From Zancudomyces culisetae (lineage: Eukaryota > Kickxellomycota > Harpellomycetes > Harpellales > Legeriomycetaceae): a DNA stretch of 10,712 bases. The DNA lies in assembly GCA_001969505.1 (NCBI GenBank), contig LSSK01001190.1, positions 1 to 10,712 of the forward strand. Reading direction: 5' to 3'. Made by a program: the position numbers and the translations under genes. Below the pieces are notes generated by a model, which worked only from the letters and a program-made list of their open reading frames with translations, made no database searches and was not told the origin of the DNA. Shown one piece after another: positions 1 to 7,588 of this stretch; position 1 is the stretch's first letter; every line of letters begins with the position of its first letter.

Positions 1-285
1 CACACCGCGAAAATCACAAAAGCCTGGTTGCAAACTAACTCGATTCAGGTGCTTGACTGGCCAGCACAGTCACCTGACCTAAATCCAATTGAACATCTAT
101 GGGACAATTTGAAAAGACGGCTATCAAATCACGAAAATGCACCAAAAGGGATAAACGAACTTTGGGACCGCGTACAAGACGAGTGGAATAAGATAACACG
201 TGACGAGTGTATGTCGTTAATCAGTAGCATGCCATCAATAATTAATGCAGTATCGAAAGCCTGGGGTGGATATACTAAATTCTAG
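1..285 (+). CDS. Tc1/mariner transposase, C-terminal part (cut by left edge)
   Basis: The frame is open from base 1 (His-Thr-Ala-Lys) to a TAG at 283-285, giving 94 residues. It has no start codon in the window, so the gene begins further left. The stretch WPAQSPDLNPIEHLW is the hallmark end of the DDE catalytic domain of Tc1-family transposases, which cut and rejoin transposon ends at TA dinucleotides. The third catalytic residue, Glu, is at 91-93. With the family's usual D(34)E spacing the second Asp would lie just outside the window, and the opening His-Thr-Ala fits the residues after the usual DNDPKH motif. The end (SMPSIINAVSKAWGGYTKF) matches the family's SMPRRI..V..A.GG.TK.. terminus, although the usual Arg pair is Ser-Ile here. 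No stop or frameshift is visible, so this copy is less decayed than its neighbours. What is known of the family supports the call strongly; activity cannot be judged. Confidence 0.93.
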   Translation, partial: HTAKITKAWLQTNSIQVLDWPAQSPDLNPIEHLWDNLKRRLSNHENAPKGINELWDRVQDEWNKITRDECMSLISSMPSIINAVSKAWGGYTKF

Positions 286-524
286 TTTAACTACGTTTAT
301 TTAATTTTATATTATTAGCAAAATAATTGTTCACATAAAATATTTATACAAAAAGTATAACTACAGTTGATTGGCTGGTTCAACAATCTAAAAATTTGAT
401 AGGTAATACATGGTATTGGATGTATAATAATTGTAATTTTTATAGTGATACGATATAGTATTCGTGAGATATAATAATTATTGAATGAACATCATAAACA
501 ATTGAACAATTTTTTGAGTCACTG
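1..524 (+). mobile_element. Tc1/mariner transposon, 3' end
   Basis: The element consists of the transposase C-terminus, about 195 bases of A/T-rich 3' untranslated sequence and a terminal inverted repeat. The outer edge is placed at 524 because the sequence there reads ...TTTTTTGAGTCACTG and is followed by TA (525-526), the expected duplicated target of this superfamily. The left part lies outside the window. Confidence 0.78.
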
Positions 525-526
525 TA
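483..526 (+). repeat. Tc1 3' terminal inverted repeat and TA target site
   Basis: Read inward on the minus strand, this begins TACAGTGACTCAAAAAAT, a typical Tc1-type terminus (TA, then CAGTG..., then an A run). The inner limit is not fixed because the matching 5' repeat of the same copy is outside the window. A similar terminus, TACAGCGAGTTTCAAAAAT, opens the other Tc1 fragment at 9531, which supports both as transposon ends of related families. Confidence 0.7.
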
Positions 527-1294
527 TATGACAAAGTAGTTTTAGAAATCTATATATATGAGATGAGCTACGGATTCGACTATTAATAAAATAAATGTAT
601 TATAATTATTATTAAAACAAGTATCTAAGTTATAAAAATGTTTAACAACTATTGGTATACTTAATTGATATCTCTAGCGCAGAGACAGGTACAACACCAA
701 GTACTGCTGTATAATATCCATCTGATGGATTAAATTCAGGGATATTGTTATACTTGCTATCATTGCGGTTATTATATTTATTATTATTTAAACTTACATT
801 TTATTATATTTGTCATAACCAGTCACTATCGCATTATTTACCCATAAGTTTTGATATTAATTTTTATTCAATAATAATTACATAAGAATCCTATCTTGGA
901 AACAATAAGTCTCCCTACTTAATTAAATTAGTTTCCTGACATACATTAATATACACATCAATTCTAGACTGTCGTGTCAATTTATATTTATAGGTAAGTT
1001 TAAATTACGAAATAATTTTAATAAATTAGAAATAATATTTCTGTATTACTTATAAACATTTTAGATTTTATATACATTTTGATTAGTAAACAATCTTTAG
1101 AAAAAATTATTTCAATTTAATTTCCAAATATTTATAAGTATATAACGCTAGTTTTTTACCTTCAAAATTCTATTTTATTCATCTGAAAACAATTGTCACA
1201 TATCTATAAAAATATTAATATCTAGACATTATTAGCCAGTCTTACAATATTTTATTTCCAAAAAATATAATTATGAGTTGGTACTCGATTTAAC
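527..1294. other. A/T-rich intergenic DNA
   Basis: This stretch is very A/T-rich with no ORF of useful length on either strand. The only block with more balanced composition is about 660-775, which holds the minus-strand peptide-like stretch listed separately. Some of the right half may belong to the gypsy 3' LTR that begins at 1560 on the minus strand, but I could not find its other end. Confidence 0.6.
642..800 (-). pseudogene. unrecognised peptide-like fragment
   Basis: A 52-codon stretch lies between stops on the minus strand, without an ATG. The first third is asparagine-rich and could simply be A/T-rich DNA read as codons. The rest (IPEFNPSDGYYTAVLGVVPV, then SALEISIKYTNSC) has mixed composition unlike random A/T-rich sequence, and its base composition stands out from the flanks. 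It may be an exon or transposon remnant, since a GTAAGT donor-like hexamer lies at its 5' side. I do not recognise the family and assign no function. Confidence 0.25.
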
Positions 1295-1560
1295 CTTTAT
1301 ATCTTTGTTATGGTAGCAATATGTTTATTGCACAATATTTTACACAAAAGGATAACTGTTTACATTATATATTAAATCTATTACTATTTTTAATTCTAAA
1401 CATAGAATAAATATAAATCAACAGATACTTGTATAAAAAACTACAATTGATCGATAATTAAGTTGTTAAGTTGATTAATCTATAATAAATCTAAATAATA
1501 AATATTTCTATGTAAATTACTTAGGGATTTTCTGTCGAATACCCATTATACGACAGTACA
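1295..1560 (-). repeat. Start of a Ty3/gypsy 3' LTR (distal end not found)
   Basis: On the minus strand, directly after the polypurine tract, the sequence begins TGTACTGTCGTATAATGGG. This gives the TG expected of an LTR and it lies where a 3' LTR must follow the pol gene. The first 30 bases contain a hairpin (arms CTGTCG at 1532-1537 and CGACAG at 1551-1556). A TATA-like GATATAAAGG sits about 260 bases in (plus coordinates 1295-1302). The sequence does not resemble LTR-A, which starts TGTTAGGAATTG, so this is a different family. The LTR's far end is not recognisable; the given limit is only the TATA-like box. Confidence 0.5.
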
Positions 1561-1569
1561 CCCCACTTC
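1561..1569 (-). other. Polypurine tract next to 3' LTR
   Basis: The minus strand reads GAAGTGGGG immediately before the TGTACTG that opens the LTR. LTR retrotransposons use such a purine-rich run to prime plus-strand DNA synthesis. It overlaps the TGA that ends the pol reading frame (plus coordinates 1568-1570), which is a compact arrangement. One T interrupts the purines, so the call is probable rather than certain. Confidence 0.5.
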
Positions 1570-2707
1570 AAGCTCGGATATCTCCATACGAGTATTCAGT
1601 TTGTATCTTTTTAATTTTGTTTTTAATGTCAAGAAATTCTCCTGGTTGCATTCTTTTTGTATGGAAGTACATTTTTAAAATACTTCATGAAATAAATCTC
1701 TATGTCCCATTGCATCTTTAATTTGATAGGTTCCCTTATCTAAACAATTTCAATTGTATAAGGACCATAACCTAATGTTTCTAATTTCGGCCTATCAAAC
1801 TCAATTATATTCAAGACCTTATCACAATTTTAATAAAAATTTTTTTACTTTTCGATTATAACGTTCTTCGTCATTATTTTTCGATTATAAATTTTTTTCG
1901 ATACTCTAATATCGGAATTCTGGTATTTCGTTTTTAATATATTTTATTCTCTCATGTACTAACTCTTCAAACTTCCGATGTTTTCTTTGAATTTCCAACT
2001 GGAAAGTAAGTTTATATTTATACCATAAAGCATTTCTGCTGGGGTAAACTAAATAGATTATTCCTTGTACTCCTTAAATTAATAAAGTTTTCCACATATA
2101 GCAATCACAATTTCCCTATCTAAATACCATTGCTTTTTAATATATTATATAGTTACTGATTAAGCATCTCAACTTGACAGTTGCTCTGCGGCCGGTAGGG
2201 AGTTGTAGGTGAGTGTTTAATACCGAACCATGCGTATATAAATGTAGTTACTTCTCCAACAAAGCTCGAACAGCGGTTGGAAATAATTTTTAGTGGGATA
2301 CCATAATTTTTTACAATTTCATTCACTATAAAACTTATGATGGTTTGACTTAATAAGTTAGGCAAAGCCAGTGCAATAGGCCACTTGGTGCAATAATCGA
2401 TTGTGGTAAGTATAAACCTATTTCCATTTTCAGAAGGAGGATTTATGGGTCCTATTGCGTCCATACCTACTATTTCAAACGGTTTTTTGGATATAATTGG
2501 TACAAGCGGATGTTTTAGAGTTCGACCATCTGTTTGCCAATGGCAAACATTACAGTTTTTAACTACGTTGTACACTCCCTTTTATAGGTTATTCGCCCAA
2601 TTCTCGTCCGATACTCGTCGACAAGTGTTCTCGATACCCTCGTGAGCTTCGCTATGTATTCTTTCAACTGTGTTGGTAACATTATCCTTGTGTAATACTT
2701 CCTTATT
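1568..2707 (-). pseudogene. Ty3/gypsy pol: integrase, degraded
   Basis: This is the integrase end of a gypsy-type polyprotein, which inserts retrotransposon cDNA. In order on the minus strand: an H2C2 zinc-binding module (HSEAH, then CNVC) with an in-frame TAA at 2582-2584; a core (2153-2575) with Asp at 2459-2461 (GMDAIGP), then ISNRCSSF where the family has S-D-R-G, then Glu at 2168-2170 in YRPQSNCQVEMLNQ. Spacing is 60 and 35 residues, as expected of DD(35)E integrases, but the second catalytic Asp is Asn (2276-2278). Past a stop at 2153-2155 the frame is broken, yet FTPAEMLYG (about 2022-2048), KLETLGYGPYTIEIV and DKGTYQIKDAMGH (about 1690-1790, the GPY/F module) and a final segment ending YSYGDIRA before TGA follow in order. 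Frameshifts separate these blocks. Upstream gag, protease and reverse transcriptase are absent. The gene is certainly dead. Confidence 0.88.
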
Positions 2708-2754
2708 TTTGTTATTTATTTTGTTTTTTTATAAAGTTTATTATTAAATATATT

Positions 2755-2865
2755 ATATAAGATGCTTCATCAATAACTCAGCTCATAGTTAGATCATCAG
2801 CATTCGTGGGTATAGGAATATTTAATAACAATTTGTTAACATTAAGTATTCAGGGTCTCTATAAC
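2755..2865 (-). pseudogene. Possible RNase H end of the same gypsy pol
   Basis: On the minus strand a frame reads IPIPTNADDLTMS followed by a stop and VIDEAS, and the overlapping frame reads QIVIKYSYTHE. Gypsy RNase H domains usually end in a segment like I.Y..G..N.NADALSR, so the two frames together look like that segment after a frameshift. Its position just upstream of the integrase zinc finger is right. The similarity is short and could be chance. Confidence 0.3.
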
Positions 2866-2882
2866 GTTCACATCATGTATTA

Positions 2883-3478
2883 TGTTCTATTCCGGTTCCT
2901 CATTCGTTAACCTAGATAAGCAGTTATAATGACTTGATTATTTTTATGATTATTTATTTAGAATTATTATAATATTTAGAAAATTATGGTATTCAAAAGT
3001 ATATCTGATATTTTTCTCAAATGTTCTTTTTCGATGGATTTTGAAAGGATTTTTTACTTTTACTCAGAAAAAATTTCCTTATAAAATTTTTCCTTATAAA
3101 ATTTTCTTAAGTAAAGTTTCTATCAAACTATATAATTGAATATTAAACTTATGAATAACTAATGTTATTAACTACCGTGAGTTAAGAGTGTCAATGTTTG
3201 AGTCATTCATGTTATTCTGACGATTCTTTGAATTATTAGTTTCGGAATCTTTTCTATATTTCTTATTTCCTAAAATGGTCTGTGAATAATTTAATAATGT
3301 AATTTCATCGAGAAATATATTTTTACTTGACTTGGTTAGATTAATTTAATAATTTGTACTAAGTTACATTTTATTAATTTGTATATGGTTATAATTTAAT
3401 TTTGTAACCTTCTTGATTTGGTCATGGAGAATTATGTAAAAATGAATTCATTAAATTTAATTGACACAATTCCTAACA
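2883..3478 (-). repeat. LTR-A, left copy (minus orientation)
   Basis: This is the reverse complement of the repeat at 10158-10712 over their whole visible overlap (about 2962-3478). A 47-base block is identical (3202-3248 versus 10440-10486), and so is a 30-base block just beyond it. The minus strand starts TGTTAGGAATTGTGTC at 3478. The far end at 2883 is a guess: there the minus strand ends ...GGAATAGAACA, mirroring TGTT...AACA, and the adjoining ATTA (2879-2882) resembles ATTG (3479-3482), a possible decayed target duplication. The homology is certain only to 2962. The TATA box of the right copy is mutated here. A 15-base period is duplicated at about 3077-3105. No primer-binding site follows and gypsy pol of another family adjoins, so it is probably a solo LTR. 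Confidence 0.82.
3343..3392. repeat. 25-base repeat, 2 units, inside left LTR-A
   Basis: Two diverged 25-base units (3343-3367 and 3368-3392) share AATTTGTA followed by GGTTA or AGTTA. The right LTR-A has four units at the matching place, so copy number changed after the two LTRs separated, or between their source elements. Confidence 0.75.
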
Positions 3479-3934
3479 ATTGAAATAATGATTTTAAACT
3501 TTTTTTATAAAATAGCGATTAATAGTTAAACGTGATATTGTTTGTAGATTATATAAAACATATTTAGTTTAGAGTTTTATTAATGTTATAACTCTCGTAC
3601 TAATTTAATCAATATTCACTATAATTAATATTACAACATATTATTATATTCAATATATAAATTAAATTGATGTGATAAATAATAATTACATGTGACAATT
3701 ATTTAACTCGTTTGTATATTACTCAACTTTGCATATTTTAACTAGCTTCAAAATTATAAAATCTACACAATCATCTGTATGATCATTATGCTTTTAAATC
3801 TTTCAAATTTTAAATAATGAAGATTATTAAAATATTACTAAAGTGATAAGATAATTATATGTTAATGTCTCTTAATTTAAACTATTAAAGATTAACATTA
3901 TAACAATGGACTACCAAGTGCAGCCATCTGTTAA
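3479..3934. other. A/T-rich spacer
   Basis: This lies between the LTR-A start and the tyrosine recombinase remnant. It is almost entirely A/T with no coding potential, and it does not continue any of the neighbouring elements. In particular it does not carry the missing half of the Tc1 transposase interrupted at 10157. Confidence 0.55.
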
Positions 3935-4817
3935 ATCAACAACAATCCAAGGGCATATAAAAGAATGAAAAGGCAACTGCCTATTCAAAACACAATGGGA
4001 GTATGGAAGCAGTACCATACAGGAGGCACAGGAGAAGGAATAAAAGTAGAGTATATAATCAATTTTTTTATCAGAAATAAGCAATATAAGTAAACTGCGA
4101 CCATCATCCATCCTAACGTACAAGTCAGCCTTATTAGGAATGGTTGCCAATTTAGATGAGAATTCTGAACAATTCAATATTCTAAATAGATCACGATGGC
4201 TGTAAAAGAGAATCAGTTCAAATATTTTATTAATAACAATATTAATATAAAACCTATAATAGTAAAGATAATAGAATGGGGAACAACGAAAGAGCTCGAG
4301 ACAACCAAATTAACATCGAAATTATGTTGGTTACTAGCAAAAGCAGAATTCTTAAGATCATGAGACATAACGTGGAACGATGACAGCAAAACGATAATAG
4401 AAGCCGATAAAATCAATTTTACAATTATGACACCAAAAGAGAAACGCGAAGGTCGCCCAATCGTCAGACAATCAGCGATACATAATCATAGAATCCCTCT
4501 ACTTTGTCCGGTAGAAACATTAAAATATATAAAGTATGGGTGGCATACCAAGATTGTATAGCACATGAAAAATACCCAGAAATTAGTTTATTTAAGTTAA
4601 TTAGGCACACTAACAACTAAAACAAATGCATGTTCAAGGTTTCGATTTCTAGGTACATAAGAAAACTAATGAATTACTAGAAGTACCTCCAGAACGTCCA
4701 TCAGTAAAAGCGATAGAAATCGGAGCTACAACGGCGTTCAAAACAGGCATACCGGAATACAAAATAGTAGATCAAGATGGATAGTCTAGCGTAGCCATGT
4801 ATAATAATTATTTTTGT
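3935..4817 (+). pseudogene. Tyrosine recombinase (transposon type), degraded
   Basis: Four blocks in different frames spell a phage-integrase-fold recombinase. The N-terminal helical domain is VWKQYHTGGTGEGIKVEYII (frame of 3935), then ISKLRPSSILTYKSALLGMV (frame of 4068) after a likely slip in a run of seven T at 4063-4069. The catalytic domain (frame of 4250) has LTSKLCWLLAKAEFLRS, whose Arg (4355-4357) is the first catalytic Arg, then TGA (4361-4363) where LRPSDI-type proteins have Ser. It continues with TPKEKREGRPIVRQ and LLCPVETLKYI. A linker reads SISRYIRKLM, and the end (frame of 4671) reads KAIEIGATTAFKTGIPEYKI, TAG at 4782-4784 where Trp is expected, then SSVAMYNNYF with a candidate nucleophile Tyr at 4809-4811. 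The second catalytic Arg appears replaced by Ile (4713-4715). The PKEKR.GRPI and CPV motifs recall recombinase families abundant in Mucoromycota, possibly Crypton-like; no C-terminal DNA-binding domain is visible. Confidence 0.8.
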
Positions 4818-4825
4818 TTAGACTG

Positions 4826-6195
4826 GACTCAAACATGTTTATTACGGATTAAGTACATAGGGTCAAAAAATGATTATGGTTATTCACTTATTGTATTGTG
4901 TAAAAAATTGGTAATATTTAATTTTAATATGTGTAAGTTATACCACTATTATACATTATAATTCATTAATTTATTAAAATTCTTAAATTTATGTTCTTGT
5001 TAAAATTGGTTGGTGATAATTGATTTTTGTACAATTGCGTTTAATAATTTTAAAAATTTGTTGTAGGAAGAGGAAATTAAAATTTACAAAAGAATAGGAT
5101 CAAACGTAATATAAAATTATTAAAACTTGGAATAGACATTTATATTTCTATAGTTAGATTCCAAATCAAATGTAAAGATATTTAATTAAATTTTTAATTA
5201 TAGTATTCATAAAATAACTATAACGTATAAAGAAATACCTGGAATGTTAATTACGAATTTAATTTTTACATTTTCTAATTTTCACTTCATATTAATATTT
5301 ATGTCACAACAGACTAGAATCATAGTATATTAAAATTTCAATAACTGAAATTTTTATTGATAGTAATTTTAAATGTCTTGTATTATAACAATTAACCATT
5401 AATTAGTTTTAGAACATCATGATATTGATATTAGACAATTATATGTTAGATGATGTAAATTTAATAGATAAAACTATAGTATTAATACATTTAAATTTCT
5501 ACCTTAATAAATCACTTCAACAGAATATAAAATATAATAAAATTAATAAATTCATTGAAATGTTTATAAGGTTTTTTGATTAATGGGTTGACAAAATTTG
5601 TACTTCTTGTCCCCTAGATTAGCTTAATCATAAATTTGAATCATTATATGATAATATTTAGGTAAATGAATATAGTATTATGTCTTAATTTATGACATTA
5701 TAAAACTATAATACGATAGTATTAGTGTAATACCAAATGTGTCACCATAAAATTAAATAGTTACAATTTTGATACATTTGGTTTAATAATAGTAATGTTT
5801 ATATCAAGACAGTAAAATGTAATCAACTATTTAAACTTAGCACTATTTAAAATCATAGTTATCCTTGTCTATTATTATACTGTTAATTATAATGCGGATT
5901 AGATCTATTTTTCCACTAATTGTTTTCATTATATTTCGTAAACTCCCAAATTATTAATTAGTCTAATATTATTATACTTTTATTAATTTAAATAATATTA
6001 ATAATTAATACTATAAATTATCGATATATAATTTTATATAATATTTATGAGGATAATATATATATGTTTAGTAACAATTATTATAACTTTTTGGTAACAA
6101 GAAATGTTCTTGAAATTTTATACAATATTATGTTATTTTGTCATTGTCATGATTTTATGTCATAACTGCTATTTTTTATTTCACTTAAAAATAGT
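4826..6195. other. A/T-rich DNA without genes
   Basis: Nothing coding is visible on either strand. A few short stretches are less A/T-rich (for example around 5600-5625) but show no motif. It contains the inverted repeat at 5732-5782 and a small palindrome at 6098-6112 (CAAGAA, ATG, TTCTTG). Confidence 0.6.
5732..5782. repeat. 51-base imperfect palindrome
   Basis: The outer arms ACCAAATGTGTC (5732-5743) and GATACATTTGGT (5771-5782) pair at 11 of 12 positions. After a five-base bulge, AAAATT (5749-5754) pairs with AATTTT (5765-5770). The size and form would suit a tiny fold-back element or a structured transcript segment, but no target duplication is evident. Confidence 0.6.
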
Positions 6196-6211
6196 AAATG
6201 TTAAATTTTTT

Positions 6212-6297
6212 AACATTCTCTCCACAAATTAAATTCATTCTCAAATGAATTTATTTGAAAAAATTTATTAAACATTTTACTCATTGTGGAGAATGTT
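6212..6297. repeat. Nested inverted repeat (fold-back candidate)
   Basis: The outer arms AACATTCTCTCCACA (6212-6226) and TGTGGAGAATGTT (6285-6297) are complementary apart from a two-base gap. Inside, AAATTCATT (6231-6239) pairs perfectly with AATGAATTT (6244-6252) around a four-base loop. The arms are less A/T-rich than the surroundings, which makes chance pairing less likely. A third AACATTCTCT occurs at about 6357-6366. A miniature inverted-repeat element is possible. Confidence 0.6.
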
Positions 6298-6302
6298 TCA
6301 AT

Positions 6303-6330
6303 AACTGCAATTCATAAAAATATTGCAGTT
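6303..6330. repeat. Perfect 9-base hairpin
   Basis: AACTGCAAT (6303-6311) and ATTGCAGTT (6322-6330) are exact complements around a 10-base loop. It sits five bases after the fold-back ending at 6297. Confidence 0.6.
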
Positions 6331-6434
6331 AAAATATTTACAATGTTTTAGTTTGAACATTCTCTAGTTTCATTTTATTTAAGTTTTATTTTAAGTTTTA
6401 TAATTTTGTTTAGGTAAATTATATAAATAAAAGG

Positions 6435-6468
6435 ATTTTATTGCAAAGGAGATCTTTAGCAATAAAAT
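6435..6468. repeat. Perfect 10-base hairpin with inner stem
   Basis: ATTTTATTGC (6435-6444) pairs exactly with GCAATAAAAT (6459-6468). Inside the loop AAAG (6445-6448) can pair with CTTT (6454-6457), extending the stem past one bulged base. No gene ends nearby on either side, so a terminator role has no support. Confidence 0.6.
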
Positions 6469-6529
6469 AATTTCATTCCATAGTATTTAATTAATAAATC
6501 AAGTATCAAGTTATAATTATAGTACTTAG

Positions 6530-6808
6530 TGTCAGGTCCTGACAGTCATTAACTAACCCATATATTATAGATTCTTACCAAATTAGAAATATTACATAAT
6601 ATTAGTTAATTATTACGCAATTTCTGGGGTACAATAAGTACTTAATTGGTCACTCCTGAAAATCCAAGAATCGTCTTGAACAATAGTATGTAATTATTGA
6701 TTAGTAAGCAGAGGTTAATAGTTTAGGGTATCTTATGTTTATTCATTTTAGTAATTTTAAAGGTATATAAACCCTATTTATTTCTCTAAATCTTAACATA
6801 ATCTGACA
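6530..6808 (+). repeat. Possible solo LTR (third family)
   Basis: The segment opens with the palindrome TGTCAGGTCCTGACA (6530-6544). It is less A/T-rich than its flanks and carries a TATATAA box at 6764-6770 followed by ACCC, the same TATA-then-CCC style as the right LTR-A. CTGACA at 6803-6808 would mirror the opening TGTCAG and give TG...CA ends, but the flanking five bases (CTTAG and AAAAT) do not match. The true end may be further right, because an LTR normally extends past its TATA box by more than 40 bases. Promoter-like content is seen; the LTR call is inference. Confidence 0.35.
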
Positions 6809-6983
6809 AAAATTGTCTATAACAAATATTAAGTAGTACTTAAACATTAATTATTTCATCAAAAAATAATTCTTGATTATTTTTCAAAATTGTTTTTCAA
6901 TATAATATATTATTTTTTTCTACTTTAATTAATATCAACTATTTATAAATTATCAAACATCTACAAATTAGTTAATGTTTACA

Positions 6984-7013
6984 ATATTATGGCCAATTTA
7001 ACAGCCATAATAT
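6984..7013. repeat. Perfect 10-base hairpin
   Basis: ATATTATGGC (6984-6993) and GCCATAATAT (7004-7013) are exact complements around the 10-base loop CAATTTAACA. It lies downstream of the possible LTR at 6530. I see no gene for it to regulate. Confidence 0.6.
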
Positions 7014-7415
7014 ATCAATATTAATTAATTGCAAGAACCTAGTCAGATTCTAATGCAACATACAATATTAATATTTTTAGTTTGAATTCAATTTACAGCT
7101 AATCTATTCAACTTAATCGACATGAATTATTATTATGTATAATAATATGATATTTAATATTTATTTATATAACTTTTTATAACTATTAATAAATATTTTA
7201 AAATAATACTAATGTAAGTATTATGTATTATATAGTGATATATTTTATCCACTGTTAGTCGAATACAGTGATATTATCCTTGCTTGGTTGTAATTTAATT
7301 AATTGTTTATAATGTATTAGATATTAGCTATTTTCTCTATGATTTACATTCTAAATATTTAATTATTGAAGGGCACATACTATTTTATTTTGTACAATAT
7401 TATATTTAAAAGTTG
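7014..7415. other. A/T-rich DNA without genes
   Basis: No coding signal. A short inverted pair CACTGT (7250-7255) and ACAGTG (7265-7270) is the only structure noted, and it could be chance. Confidence 0.55.
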
Positions 7416-7437
7416 CATCTGATTGACCAATCAGGTG
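7416..7437. repeat. 10-base inverted repeat
   Basis: CATCTGATTG (7416-7425) and CAATCAGGTG (7428-7437) pair at 9 of 10 positions (the odd one can form G-T pairing) with a two-base loop. It has more G and C than most of the window and lies about 40 bases beyond the stop of the minus-strand ORF at 7478-7588. Confidence 0.55.
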
Positions 7438-7477
7438 ACTCTAACATCTCATAACATTATCTAATATTTATTAGTAT

Positions 7478-7588
7478 TTAATTAATACATTTGCCTAGCT
7501 GTAATTCCATAAGAATTACAACCTGTTTAACCAATAAATCTCGTTCTGTGGTAGCATCTCTTTTCTTTTGAGTCGGTGAATACTCCAT
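7478..7588 (-). CDS. 36-codon ORF, unrecognised, doubtful
   Basis: An ATG at 7588 (minus) opens a frame of 36 residues ending at TAA 7478-7480. The peptide (MEYSPTQKKRDATTERDLLV, then KQVVILMELQLGKCIN) is charged and helix-friendly and uses mixed codons, unlike the A/T-rich surroundings. That suggests a gene or transposon remnant rather than random sequence. The frame contains a hairpin (TGTAATTC 7500-7507 and GAATTACA 7513-7520). I know no matching family. It could equally be one exon of a decayed gene. Confidence 0.3.
   Translation of the reverse strand: MEYSPTQKKRDATTERDLLVKQVVILMELQLGKCIN

Noticed and set aside
2403-2645. 80-codon plus-strand ORF
   Set aside because: It is the antisense shadow of the gypsy integrase, whose zinc finger and catalytic motifs are on the minus strand.
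2883-3478. Left LTR-A as the 5' LTR of the gypsy pol at 1568-2707
   Set aside because: That pol is followed by an LTR starting TGTACTGTCG, unlike TGTTAGGAATTG; no primer-binding site follows LTR-A, and gag to reverse transcriptase would be missing.
3911-4416. Minus-strand ORFs of 88 and 67 codons
   Set aside because: Both lie antisense to the tyrosine recombinase remnant and show only hydrophobic low-complexity sequence typical of shadows.
6435-6468. Hairpin as a transcription terminator
   Set aside because: No gene ends at it on either strand, and the window is eukaryotic in character.
7560-7583. A further Tc1-like terminal repeat (minus strand CACCGACTCAAAAG)
   Set aside because: Only part of the terminus matches, there is no partner repeat, and the bases lie within the minus-strand ORF at 7478-7588.
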